DNA of 25,959 nt from JBBAFM01 sp041655415 (GTDB lineage: Bacteria; Bacillota; Clostridia; Peptostreptococcales; JAAYPU01): the NCBI GenBank assembly GCA_964429195.1, contig CAYSBC010000026.1, positions 1-25,959 on the forward strand, read 5' to 3'. Made by a program: the position numbers and the translations under genes. Below are positions 1-8,443 of this stretch, one piece after another; the first letter of the stretch is position 1, and each line of letters begins with the position of its first letter. The notes below the pieces were generated by a model. The model made no database searches. It was not told the origin of the DNA and saw only the letters and a list, made by a program, of their open reading frames with translations.

Positions 1-7
1 ATGGCAG

Positions 8-79
8 ATTATATCATGAATCCTTCGCATTCATGATATAATATCCTCGAAACCGAGGATATTATATCCTCCGGCGGAT
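8..79. repeat. Cluster of overlapping palindromes
   Basis: Two perfect inverted repeats share sequence. Hairpin A pairs 8-21 with 29-42 (14 bp, arm ATTATATCATGAAT, 7-nt loop). Hairpin B pairs 35-49 with 54-68 (15 bp, arm GATATAATATCCTCG, loop AAAC). Bases 35-42 belong to both, so in RNA only one can fold at a time. A third imperfect palindrome, ATCCTCCGGCGGAT, follows at 66-79. No T-run follows, which argues against a simple terminator. The repeated TATATC/GATATA units suggest an interspersed palindromic repeat, possibly the edge of a larger array cut by the window start. Confidence 0.75.
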
Positions 80-156
80 GACAAAAATTGGGAACACCTT
101 GGGTCAGTATATGGAAGGGAACAAAGTCAACAGTGTTGGAATTGAGAGGCGATAAA

Positions 157-1275
157 ATGGAGACTGTTAAATTTTCAGGGATTTATTCCAGGGATTTTTT
201 ATTTAGCATATTAGAAAATATGCAAGATATGGTAAGGATAGTTTCTCATGATTATCAGATTGTTTATATGAATAAAATTATGAGAGAGAAATCCGGTGCG
301 ATCTTAGATAAAAAATGTTTTGAAAGCATAGGAAAGACTGAAAGATGCCGTGAATGCATTTCAAGTAAAAGTATGGAAACAGGAGATTGTTTTTCAAAGA
401 TTGAGGAAGTTGAGGAATATACATTTTCAATCCTAAGTTCTCCTGTATATGATAGCAATACAAAAGAGTATTTAGCTGTAGAAGTATTTCGTGACATCAC
501 AGAAGAAAAAAAATTAGAAAAAAGCAAACTAAAACAGTATGAGAAGATGAAAAAGGACCTTGAATTAGCAAAAAAGCTTCAAAGAAAGGTATTACCCAAT
601 GATTCAACTTATGGACAATGTGTGAAGATCACTTCTCTGTATGAGCCAAGTGAACAGCTTGGAGGGGATATTTATGATGTCATCGAAATCGATGAAAATC
701 GTATAGGATTCTATATTGCCGATGTTTCCGGTCACGGGATAACAGCATCTCTCTTTGCAATGTCCCTAAGACAGATGATGAAGGTAAGGGGACGGAAAAA
801 TTTAGATTTAACCCAAATAATTAGTGCCCTCATAAGATATTATCAGGATATTGAGCCGGATGAGGATAAATATTTTACGCTCCTTTATGGCTTATATGAT
901 AAAAAGGATGAGTCAGTTACATTTGTAAATGCGGGGCATAATTGCTTGCCTATTATTATATCGGAAGGGCAAGTAAAAGAAATTGGAATAACAGGTATGC
1001 CCATTTGTTCTATATTAGAAGAGCCAAACCATGAAATTGTAAAGGTTCCTGTTAAAAAGGGAGATAGAATCCTGATTTATACAGATGGCATTACAGAAGC
1101 TTACAACCATCAAGTGCATTCATTTTTTGGATATAACAATTTAAAGCTTTTGATAGAAGAAAACATAAATAAGAGTCATAAAGAGATGATAAACAAGGTG
1201 TATAGAAGAGTAGTGGAGTTTTCAGACTGGGGTATCAATGACGATATAGCCTTGTTATTATTAGAAATAATATAA
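157..1275 (+). CDS. PAS domain SpoIIE/RsbU-type PP2C phosphatase
   Basis: Predicted 372-aa soluble signalling phosphatase that dephosphorylates a serine/threonine phosphoprotein, typically an anti-sigma-factor antagonist of the SpoIIAA/RsbV type. Residues about 11-118 form a PAS-like sensor with four cysteines (C54, C64, C67, C78). A charged, probably coiled-coil linker spans about 118-145. The SpoIIE-type PP2C domain fills 155-372, with the metal-binding acidic residues in GGDIYD (D171, D174), ADVSGHG (D189), the TDGITEA stretch and the C-terminal NDDIALL. An upstream in-frame TTG at 88 exists, but ATG 157 has GAGAGG seven bases before it, so it is preferred. The next gene begins 19 bp downstream, suggesting co-transcription towards yycH. 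The partner protein is not in the window. Ligand unknown; the cysteines could serve redox sensing or metal binding (inference). Confidence 0.9.
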   Translation: METVKFSGIYSRDFLFSILENMQDMVRIVSHDYQIVYMNKIMREKSGAILDKKCFESIGKTERCRECISSKSMETGDCFSKIEEVEEYTFSILSSPVYDSNTKEYLAVEVFRDITEEKKLEKSKLKQYEKMKKDLELAKKLQRKVLPNDSTYGQCVKITSLYEPSEQLGGDIYDVIEIDENRIGFYIADVSGHGITASLFAMSLRQMMKVRGRKNLDLTQIISALIRYYQDIEPDEDKYFTLLYGLYDKKDESVTFVNAGHNCLPIIISEGQVKEIGITGMPICSILEEPNHEIVKVPVKKGDRILIYTDGITEAYNHQVHSFFGYNNLKLLIEENINKSHKEMINKVYRRVVEFSDWGINDDIALLLLEII

Positions 1276-1294
1276 AATACAAAAGGTAGATGCT

Positions 1295-2389
1295 ATGGGA
1301 AGACAAAGAATTAGAAAAAAAATAAAATTTAAAAAAGTATACGCAGTCTCAATAATCCTACTTATTTTTTTAATAGGATGGGGTATATACAAAGCGTCGA
1401 ATTTTCAAAAAACCAATAGCTATGAGATAAAGGGAAAAATTGACGTGAACTCGGTGAATTACACCTTAGAAAAGCTCGGGAATGATTTACTTGTATTTGA
1501 AAAGGGACGTCTTAAAATATTTGAGGGAGAGGAGCTCAAGCTAGAAATAGAGAGGCAGGGGCTAATAGATCCGGTTTTAGCAGTAATAAAAGAGAATATC
1601 TATTTAATAGACAAGGATTCCGGAAACATAGAAGTGTTGAATAACACAGGCGAAACAATAAAAAATTTTTCAATTGAAGAAAAGATAATAGGAATTAAAG
1701 GAGACATGAGTAAGCAAGGTATCAGTTTTCACTTGAGGCCTGCCGAAGATAAAGAGGAAATAGTTTTTTATGATGAAAAGGGTGAGAATATTGGAAGGAC
1801 AGGAAATATTATGAAGGGAAGTATTATTGATTATCATTTTGATAAAGAGAATAATAAGGTTATCCTTTCTGCTATAGAACATGATAAAAGCTTGGTGAAC
1901 AATATTATGATCCTCAACATGAATCAAAAAATTCAAAGCGGAAAAATTCTTAAAGATGAAATTGCATTAAAAACTTTCTTAGGTAAAAATAAGGATAGTA
2001 TTGTTGCTACTAAAGATAAAATTATTGTATCCGGAGAAGATAATAAGATAAAATGGGAAAAAGGTATGGAGATTGATAAGATAGATTACAACTATGATCT
2101 TGGCATCCTCGTTGTGTGCAAGGAAGGATTAGACAAAACACAGGTAACAATTCTTGATGAAAGTAGTAATATACTCTATAAAGGGTCTATTAGCGGAAAG
2201 ATAAAGGGTATTTCACCCAGTAAAGAAGGTTTTTTACTTCGTGGGCAAAGAACAATCGGGCTTGCCAGCAATAATGATTTAATTGAAATAAAGTTCAATA
2301 AAGATGTATTATGGTCTGCGATAATGAATCATAATACGATGGCTATTGGCAATAATAAAAATATAGAAATGATAGATTTGATAAGATAG
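1295..2389 (+). CDS. Membrane-anchored extracytoplasmic protein, unknown, propeller-like
   Basis: 364 aa, not assigned to a named family. The N-terminus is strongly basic (about residues 1-16), followed by one hydrophobic segment at about 17-33, so it is probably anchored with the bulk outside the cell. The rest has repeating short beta-strand blocks with turns such as LLVFEKGRLKIFEG and IYLIDKDSGNIEVLNNTGE, the rhythm of WD40/PQQ-like beta-propeller blades; this fold is inferred from pattern only. No cysteines or catalytic motif stand out. The start ATG is preceded by AAAAGGT. It sits between the PAS-phosphatase and another exported protein ahead of yycH-yycI, so a role in envelope sensing is plausible but unproven. 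Confidence 0.8.
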   Translation: MGRQRIRKKIKFKKVYAVSIILLIFLIGWGIYKASNFQKTNSYEIKGKIDVNSVNYTLEKLGNDLLVFEKGRLKIFEGEELKLEIERQGLIDPVLAVIKENIYLIDKDSGNIEVLNNTGETIKNFSIEEKIIGIKGDMSKQGISFHLRPAEDKEEIVFYDEKGENIGRTGNIMKGSIIDYHFDKENNKVILSAIEHDKSLVNNIMILNMNQKIQSGKILKDEIALKTFLGKNKDSIVATKDKIIVSGEDNKIKWEKGMEIDKIDYNYDLGILVVCKEGLDKTQVTILDESSNILYKGSISGKIKGISPSKEGFLLRGQRTIGLASNNDLIEIKFNKDVLWSAIMNHNTMAIGNNKNIEMIDLIR

Positions 2390-2492
2390 AAAATGTAAAT
2401 GTATCTTAAAGTTACTGTAATGTGTTTGTAATAATATACCTGTATAATTGGTATATAATGAATTGGAAAATATAAGAAGAAGGAGAGGAAGA

Positions 2493-3089
2493 ATGAAAAA
2501 GAAAATTGTTGTACTTGTATGCATTTTGATGCTGTTGAATATTTTTGCAATAAACTCTTTTGCTGCTACCTTATCATTCAATGATACTCCTGATTATAAA
2601 GGTATAGAAATAATTAATCCTGAACAAGATGTGATATACTCTGATTATTTATTAATATCCCTTAAGATAAAAGAAAAATGTAAATTCAACTTTTCAATTT
2701 ATGGCAATATAAAGGAAGAAGAAAAAGCAAAGATTGAAGTATTTCAAGTTGTATCCGATTCTTCAATTCAGCTGAATGAAGCGAAAAAGGATGCTAACAG
2801 TGGTATTCTTTCCGAGAAGAGTGATTACATTTGTATCTATGAACCGGTAACCATGTCTAACAGCGAAAAAATAAAATTCCATAGTATTCAATTAGAGAAG
2901 CTGAGCCCGGGAGATTATTTTATTGCCATTGAAATATTGGACGAAAACGATAAAGTCCTAGATACAGCTAAAAAAGAATTTAGCATTAAGGATAAAAGTC
3001 TAAGACCAGAAATCAAAGTAGATGAAGGAACAAAAAATTCACCATTAAAAAGCTTATCGGACATCATAAAAAACTTGTTTAAAAATTAG
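2493..3089 (+). CDS. Secreted protein of unknown function
   Basis: 198 aa with a typical Sec signal peptide: MKKKI, a hydrophobic core at about 5-18, and a likely cleavage near NSFAA at about 20-25. No lipobox cysteine or cell-wall anchor is present. The mature part is polar and beta-rich with a lysine-rich C-terminus; I do not recognise the family. An in-frame upstream ATG at 2448 would add 15 charged residues before the signal peptide. ATG 2493 is preferred because GAAGGAG lies seven bases before it. The gap of about 100 bp from the previous gene contains AT-rich TATAAT-like stretches (2443-2448, 2454-2459) but no well-spaced -35 box. It ends eight bases before yycH, so it belongs to the same transcription unit. 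Confidence 0.85.
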   Translation: MKKKIVVLVCILMLLNIFAINSFAATLSFNDTPDYKGIEIINPEQDVIYSDYLLISLKIKEKCKFNFSIYGNIKEEEKAKIEVFQVVSDSSIQLNEAKKDANSGILSEKSDYICIYEPVTMSNSEKIKFHSIQLEKLSPGDYFIAIEILDENDKVLDTAKKEFSIKDKSLRPEIKVDEGTKNSPLKSLSDIIKNLFKN

Positions 3090-3096
3090 AGGTTGA

Positions 3097-4563
3097 ATGA
3101 TGGAGTTAATTAAAAAAAATATTGAACAAATTAAAACAGGATTAATAGTAGTATTGTTATTTATTACGGTGCTACTATTATATTTTTTATGGGGAGGAAA
3201 TATTGACATGAAAAATATATTTGCTAACGACAGCAATTATATTGAGGAAGAAGAAAGCAATGTCAATATTTATACCTTTTTCAAACCTTTTCAAGGAAGG
3301 ATTAATTTTGGTGGAGATAATTATACCATTATTTATTCAGACATGGATGATCTTTGGATTACTTTTATAAAATCATTCTTCCCACAAAGCTCTACGGAAA
3401 GCCGCTCTGTTGAAGAGATAAAAAAAGAAAGATGGGATGAATTATTAATCCATAAATCCATAGAGTTTGATTTAGGGTTTGATTTTCCTTTTGATGAAAT
3501 CCACAAATTATACAATACTGGGGGGACAATGCAGTTCAGTAGTATCAGGAAAGTATCCAAGATACTCTATACAGAAGCAGCCCCTAAAGATTTTTATGTA
3601 TTTGATAATGAAAGTAATAAATACTTCAGAATAATGACAGAAAAGGAATATCCGGAAATCCTTAGCGAAATCAATAAGGTTGGAGAAAAAAATGTCGATA
3701 AATATAGTCCGATTAAAAATTATTTTGGAGGCGCTAATAACACTTTGATGCCTTACTCTTTAAAAAATAACATTTATGCGATAGAATGTGAACAGGAAAT
3801 CTATTATTATGAGGAAAATAAAATTGCAGGATTAGCTGAAAAATTCTTTGGGGACAGCTTTGATTTTGTTAGAAAAATAGTGGAGACCGAGGGAACAATT
3901 ATTTACATGTATGGCTATGGAACCAAGTCTCTCATCATAGGTAATGAAGGGCATATTAAATACGAGGAAGCGGCCAGTAGTAGTAATCGAAAGGGTCTTG
4001 AATCGGTTGAAGCCTTAGATATTGCTGTAAACTTTATAAAGGATCATGGCGATTGGAAAACCTTGAAGGGAAAAGTCATTTATCCTTATTTAAAAAGCAT
4101 AAAAGAAAATGATAAAGGCTATAATTTCGTATTTGGGTACAGGATTAACGGTTATCCCGTTTATTATGAAAACAACGATGCTTTTGAAATAGAGATAATG
4201 GATGGCCAGGTCACCTCTTATAAAAGATATATATTAAATCAAAAGGATACAGTGACTGTTATAAGGAATGATGAAGAAACAGTCAGAAATATTGTGACTG
4301 CCAATATTACCATCACTAACAATTTTGAAAGGTTTAAAGCAATCTATAGCGCAAAGGGCTATGATTTTAGTAAAATGGACTATGAGGAGACCTTCAATCA
4401 AATTGTTAACTCCATTCAGGATGTGCGAATTTCTTATTTTTTAAGGGAAAATCAGGAAAGCCTTCAATTGGAGTTTGTACCCGCGTGGGCATTTATTACT
4501 GAAGAAGCGAGAATATACTTTAGTATTGACGCTGGAGAATATTTAGGATTGGATACAAAGTAG
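3097..4563 (+). CDS. yycH: YycH-like regulator of WalK/YycG
   Basis: 488-aa protein with a short cytoplasmic tail, one membrane helix at about residues 13-33, and a large extracytoplasmic portion. This is the architecture of YycH, which in Bacillus binds through its membrane helix to the WalK (YycG) sensor kinase together with YycI and modulates its activity. The assignment rests mainly on gene order: an unmistakable YycI, WalJ, HtrA and RlmH follow directly. The sequence is divergent from Bacillus homologues, as is usual in Clostridia. Two adjacent ATGs are possible starts (3097 and 3100); GAGG at 3089-3092 gives the second the better spacing. walR and walK are not in the window. Confidence 0.85.
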   Translation: MMELIKKNIEQIKTGLIVVLLFITVLLLYFLWGGNIDMKNIFANDSNYIEEEESNVNIYTFFKPFQGRINFGGDNYTIIYSDMDDLWITFIKSFFPQSSTESRSVEEIKKERWDELLIHKSIEFDLGFDFPFDEIHKLYNTGGTMQFSSIRKVSKILYTEAAPKDFYVFDNESNKYFRIMTEKEYPEILSEINKVGEKNVDKYSPIKNYFGGANNTLMPYSLKNNIYAIECEQEIYYYEENKIAGLAEKFFGDSFDFVRKIVETEGTIIYMYGYGTKSLIIGNEGHIKYEEAASSSNRKGLESVEALDIAVNFIKDHGDWKTLKGKVIYPYLKSIKENDKGYNFVFGYRINGYPVYYENNDAFEIEIMDGQVTSYKRYILNQKDTVTVIRNDEETVRNIVTANITITNNFERFKAIYSAKGYDFSKMDYEETFNQIVNSIQDVRISYFLRENQESLQLEFVPAWAFITEEARIYFSIDAGEYLGLDTK

Positions 4564-4571
4564 GTGTCATT

Positions 4572-5312
4572 ATGGATTGGAGTAAAGCTAAAAATATATT
4601 AATTATTGCTTTAATCATTACTAATATACTGTTATTCGCTGATCTTATGTTGGTAAAAGAGGAAATAGAATTATTTGATGATAATGTCATTAATGATACC
4701 TTAAGCATTTTAAATGAGAGAGATATCTATGTATATGCACAAATATCAACAGAACAAAAATATCTTCCTGTCCTTGAGGTTGAATATGATGAGATAACAG
4801 ATGAAGACATTCAACATATAATCAATAACCAGGAGGATATAAGAACCCTTGGCATAAGTCGGGAACAAACGGTAGAAAAAGTGGAGAGGTTTCTAAGGGA
4901 AAATGGGTTAGAGGATGAGGACATGGTCTTACAAGAACCCATCAAATATGAAAACAATCAGTATATTTTAACCTATAAGAAATATTATAATAATATTGCA
5001 TTGGAAGAGTGCCATATGACCGTGATTGCGGAAGACGGTGTGATTGTAAACATCGATAGAATTTGGTTAAATGCAATAGGTAAAGGGAAAATGGCGAAGA
5101 AAACCATTCCTGTTACTACAGCTTTACTTAGATTTGCAAGTAATTTACCAAGTGATGCTGAAAAACCCATTATCATAACAGATATAGAAGCCGCTTACTG
5201 GTTGAAAACATCGGCTTATGATCAGGAAATTACGAGGCAGGATACAGCTTTACCTGCATGGAAAATAACTTATAATAAAAATATAGACTATATATTGGCT
5301 TATGAGGATTAG
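4572..5312 (+). CDS. yycI: YycI-like regulator of WalK/YycG
   Basis: 246 aa. The N-terminus, MDWSKAKNILI, followed by a hydrophobic helix at about 9-27, is characteristic of YycI, and the remainder is extracytoplasmic. In Bacilli YycI forms a heterocomplex with YycH that tunes the essential WalRK cell-wall two-component system. It starts eight bases after yycH and is followed 15 bases later by walJ, so translation is probably coupled. No strong Shine-Dalgarno is visible (only GTAGGTG before the ATG), consistent with coupling to yycH. Confidence 0.9.
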   Translation: MDWSKAKNILIIALIITNILLFADLMLVKEEIELFDDNVINDTLSILNERDIYVYAQISTEQKYLPVLEVEYDEITDEDIQHIINNQEDIRTLGISREQTVEKVERFLRENGLEDEDMVLQEPIKYENNQYILTYKKYYNNIALEECHMTVIAEDGVIVNIDRIWLNAIGKGKMAKKTIPVTTALLRFASNLPSDAEKPIIITDIEAAYWLKTSAYDQEITRQDTALPAWKITYNKNIDYILAYED

Positions 5313-5327
5313 AATAAGGAGGAAGCT

Positions 5328-6155
5328 ATGGCTTTAGCTTTATGTTCAATAGCGAGTGGTAGCAGTGGTAACTGCTATGTTATTGCATCAAAGAGTACGA
5401 AGGTATTAGTTGATGCAGGAATTTCAGGAAAAAAAATAAGGGAATCACTTGAGTCCATACAATTAAGCCCTTATGATATAGACGGCATCTTAATTACCCA
5501 CGAGCACATTGATCATGTAAAGGGTGCAGGTATATTTTCCAGGAAATATGACACGCCTATCTATGCTAATGAAAAAACCTGGGAAAGCATGGGATGTATT
5601 ATTGGCAAAGTAGAAGAACATAATAGAAGAATATTGAGGACTACAGAAACGTTTTCAATCAATGATTTAAAGATTAAGTCTTTCAATATTCCCCATGATG
5701 CCGTAGAGCCTATTGGGTATTCTTTTTACAAGGAGGATGTCCAACTCAGCGTAGCAACAGATATCGGCTATATGACAGAAGAAGTGTTTTGTGAAATATG
5801 CAAAGCGGATTTTCTTGTTTTGGAATCCAATCATGACGTGGAGATGTTAAAAGTAGGAAAATATCCGTGGAATGTGAAAAAGCGCATACTAGGTGAGAAG
5901 GGCCATTTATCAAATATAGATGCAGGGAAGATACTCATTAATATTTTGAAGTCTCAGAAAAAACGGCCGGAGGTTTTACTGGCGCATCTAAGCCATGAAA
6001 ATAATTTTCCCCAGATGGCTCATCAAACAATAAAAAACATACTGGAGGAAGAAGAGTACTACATAGGAAAAGATATTAATTTATATATTGCTTTGCGTGA
6101 AGGAATCAGTGAGATCTATAAAATTAGGAAGAAGGAGTTATGTACAAATGGATGA
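5328..6155 (+). CDS. walJ: WalJ/YycJ/VicX metallo-beta-lactamase-fold hydrolase
   Basis: 275-aa cytoplasmic metallo-beta-lactamase-fold protein of the YycJ/VicX family, a nuclease-like enzyme linked in Firmicutes to DNA repair and to the WalRK locus. The start reads MALALCSIASGSSGNCY, the family signature. The metal-binding motif THEHIDH lies at about residues 60-66. Further ligands are expected from the later histidine and aspartate motifs (IPHDA; ATDIGY; LESNHD; HLSHEN). An AATAAGGAGG site directly precedes the ATG. Its last eight bases overlap the htrA start, indicating translational coupling. Length is close to the usual 260-270 aa. Confidence 0.93.
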   Translation: MALALCSIASGSSGNCYVIASKSTKVLVDAGISGKKIRESLESIQLSPYDIDGILITHEHIDHVKGAGIFSRKYDTPIYANEKTWESMGCIIGKVEEHNRRILRTTETFSINDLKIKSFNIPHDAVEPIGYSFYKEDVQLSVATDIGYMTEEVFCEICKADFLVLESNHDVEMLKVGKYPWNVKKRILGEKGHLSNIDAGKILINILKSQKKRPEVLLAHLSHENNFPQMAHQTIKNILEEEEYYIGKDINLYIALREGISEIYKIRKKELCTNG

Positions 6156-7329
6156 AAGAGATTTATGGGAAAATAGATTGGAAAATAGGGATGCAACAGT
6201 AGACCAGGATTGTAAAACATACAGTCTCAAGAAACGATTGAACCATTCCATTATAACAGTCATCATCATAGCTCTCTTGGTAGGAGCAGGTTCCGGTGGT
6301 TTAACAGCTTATCTACTGACTAAAAGTTGGGGGCAACGATTGATTAGCCAACCTCAAAATATAGAAATATTACCCTCTGATGTGGAATTAAATACGGCTG
6401 CACTCATTGCTGAAAAGGCTTTACCATCTGTTGTTGGAATATCCACCCAAGTTGTCTATAAGAGTTTTTGGGGTGATAGCATAGGGGAAGGTGTAGGAAC
6501 AGGGGTTATTATCGATAAAAATGGCTATATCTTGACGAATTCTCATGTAGTCAATGATGGTAATGCGAAGCAAATTAAGGTCATGCTGAACGATGGAAAA
6601 GAAATAGAGGGAAAAGTGCTTTGGAATGATACTGCACTGGACTTAGCTATTGTAAAAGTTGATAAGATAAATTTAACACCTGCTGTTTTAGGGGATTCTA
6701 CAAATATTCGTGTAGGAGAGTACGCTGTAGCCATAGGAAACCCCTTGGGTTTTCAATTTGAAAAATCTGTAACCCAAGGTATAATTAGTGGACTTAATCG
6801 ATCTATTCAGATAAGTCAATTTCAAAGCATTGATGATTTGATTCAAACAGATGCTTCTATCAATCCAGGCAATAGCGGTGGTCCGCTTCTCAATCAATAT
6901 GGGGAAGTTATCGGTATCAATACTGCTAAGATTCAAACAGGTGAAGGTTTGGGCTTTGCAATACCTATTCATGTGGCAAAACCTATTGTGGATTCATTTA
7001 TAAAAGAAGGTTCCTTTACAAAATCATACTTAGGCATAAGAGGTGTTGATTTAGAGGAATATGCAAGCAGTTTACCGGAAAGCGTTGATATAGATAAAGG
7101 CGTGTATGTTTATCAGGTCTTTACGGATTCACCTGCCTCTAAAGGTGGATTACAAGAAGGTGATATCATTGTTCAAATAGGGGATAGAAAGATCGATAGG
7201 ATGACGCAGCTAAGCAATCAGCTCTACCAATATAAACCGGGAGATATTCTTAAAATGAAAATCTATAGGGATGGAAGGCCTCTGGATATTGAGCTGACAT
7301 TAGAAAAACAGCCTGCAGATTTTCAATAA
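6148..7329 (+). CDS. htrA: HtrA/DegP-like membrane-anchored serine protease
   Basis: 393-aa trypsin-like protease with a cytoplasmic N-terminus (1-33), one membrane helix (about 34-57), an extracytoplasmic S1C protease domain (about 80-270) and one C-terminal PDZ domain (about 295-390). The catalytic triad is intact: H133 in TNSHVV, D165 in DTALDLAIV and S243 in GNSGGP. Proteins of this type degrade or refold misfolded secreted proteins under envelope stress. The reading frame is open further upstream, but ATG 6148 is the natural start: AAGGAG lies ten bases before it and the upstream extension would run through walJ. The position at the end of the yyc cluster is the common arrangement in Firmicutes. 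Confidence 0.95.
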   Translation: MDERDLWENRLENRDATVDQDCKTYSLKKRLNHSIITVIIIALLVGAGSGGLTAYLLTKSWGQRLISQPQNIEILPSDVELNTAALIAEKALPSVVGISTQVVYKSFWGDSIGEGVGTGVIIDKNGYILTNSHVVNDGNAKQIKVMLNDGKEIEGKVLWNDTALDLAIVKVDKINLTPAVLGDSTNIRVGEYAVAIGNPLGFQFEKSVTQGIISGLNRSIQISQFQSIDDLIQTDASINPGNSGGPLLNQYGEVIGINTAKIQTGEGLGFAIPIHVAKPIVDSFIKEGSFTKSYLGIRGVDLEEYASSLPESVDIDKGVYVYQVFTDSPASKGGLQEGDIIVQIGDRKIDRMTQLSNQLYQYKPGDILKMKIYRDGRPLDIELTLEKQPADFQ

Positions 7330-7368
7330 TAAGTAGAAGTCAATTTTTCTTTGCACGGTGAAAGGCTT

Positions 7369-7848
7369 ATGATTATAAAATTGATTACAGTTGGAAAAAT
7401 AAAAGAAAAATTTCTTAGACTGGGTATAGAAGAGTTTTCTAAGAGATTATCCAGATACTGTGAGTTAGAACAAACTGAAGTACAAGATGAAAAAGTACCG
7501 GAAACTCTCAGTGAAAAAGAGATGGTCCTAGCCAAGGATAAAGAAGGGGAAAGAATTTTAGCTCAAGTAAAGGAAAACACCTTTCTTATCCCTTTAGCAA
7601 TTGAGGGAAAAATGCTTTCCTCTGAGGAGTTAGCTGACAAATTGAAGGAGCTCACGCTTTCAGGAAAGAGCCACATTACCTTTGTGATAGGAGGTTCCCT
7701 TGGCCTTTCAGAAAAGGTACTCAGGGCAGCCGATTTTAAGCTGTCTTTTTCTAAAATGACCTTTCCTCATCAACTGATGAAACTTATCCTTTTAGAACAA
7801 ATCTATAGAGGATTTAAAATTATAAAAAATGAGCCCTATCATAAATGA
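7369..7848 (+). CDS. rlmH: RlmH, 23S rRNA pseudouridine-1915 N3-methyltransferase
   Basis: 159-aa SPOUT-class methyltransferase that methylates pseudouridine 1915 in helix 69 of 23S rRNA using S-adenosylmethionine. The start MIIKLITVGKIKEKF, the SAM-binding knot loop FVIGGSLGLS, the segment FPHQLMKLILLEQIYRG and the invariant C-terminal YHK are all present, and the length is standard. ATG 7369 is chosen over the upstream in-frame codon because RlmH proteins begin directly with this strand and GGTGAAAGG precedes it. The last 12 bases including the stop match the core of the staphylococcal SCC integration site (see findings). Confidence 0.96.
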   Translation: MIIKLITVGKIKEKFLRLGIEEFSKRLSRYCELEQTEVQDEKVPETLSEKEMVLAKDKEGERILAQVKENTFLIPLAIEGKMLSSEELADKLKELTLSGKSHITFVIGGSLGLSEKVLRAADFKLSFSKMTFPHQLMKLILLEQIYRGFKIIKNEPYHK

Positions 7849-7861
7849 GGGGAGAGATATT

Positions 7862-8431
7862 GTGAAGATTTGTATTCTCATGGGAAGCCCGCATAAAGAT
7901 GGAAACACGGCAAAATTATTGAGACAGGTCCTTGACGAGCTACAGAACAATCAAATTCAATACGAGACAATTTGGCTTTATGATCAACATATTGAACCTT
8001 GCAGAGGTTGTTTGACCTGTAGAAAAACACTGAGGTGTCAATTTGATGATGATATGTACAGTATTTGTGAAAAAATATTTGATAGCGATACTGTTATTAT
8101 TGCCACACCTATTTATTCATGGTATTGTACTGCACCGGTGAAAGCATTATTGGACCGTTTGGTCTATGGGAAAAAACAGTTTGAATCTGAAAAGGGTGTA
8201 ACTCTTTGGACAGAAAAAAACATTGCCCTTGTTCTTACCTGTGGGGCACGCCCTGAAAAAGGAACGGATCTCCTTGAAGAAGGCATGAAAAGATATTTTA
8301 GTTATTCAAAAGCAAAGTATGTAGGTAAGCTGGTGCAAAGAGATGATGGTCCTAAAGTCGAATTTTTAACAGATGAATGCAAGAGACATGCGAAATTATT
8401 TGCACACCAATTAATAGACCCCCGAGAATGA
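7862..8431 (+). CDS. Flavodoxin-fold NAD(P)H reductase with iron-sulfur-flavoprotein Cys motif
   Basis: 189-aa flavodoxin-like protein. The N-terminus VKICILMGSPHKDGNTAKL is the FMN-phosphate-binding loop of the NADPH-dependent FMN reductase family, and TPIYSWYCTAPVKALLDR is a second typical flavin-side segment. Between them, C47, C50, C53 and C59 form CX2CX2CX5C, matching the compact motif that holds a 4Fe-4S cluster in archaeal and clostridial iron-sulfur flavoproteins. Such proteins shuttle electrons in anaerobes, often for oxygen or redox stress. The start is GTG 7862, seven bases after AGGGGAG; an upstream ATG at 7829 would overlap rlmH and lacks a site. Last gene of the plus-strand train; faces padR. 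Confidence 0.9.
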   Translation: MKICILMGSPHKDGNTAKLLRQVLDELQNNQIQYETIWLYDQHIEPCRGCLTCRKTLRCQFDDDMYSICEKIFDSDTVIIATPIYSWYCTAPVKALLDRLVYGKKQFESEKGVTLWTEKNIALVLTCGARPEKGTDLLEEGMKRYFSYSKAKYVGKLVQRDDGPKVEFLTDECKRHAKLFAHQLIDPRE

Positions 8432-8443
8432 CAGATCAAGAGG

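Noticed and set aside
42..155. Open frame across the palindromes ending in MEGNKVNSVGIERR
   Set aside because: Could be a fragment of an older gene, but it has no start signal, runs through palindromic DNA and matches nothing I recognise.
2426..2459. TTGTAA and TATAAT boxes before the secreted-protein gene
   Set aside because: Spacings are 11 or 22 bp, not 16-18; no supportable promoter.
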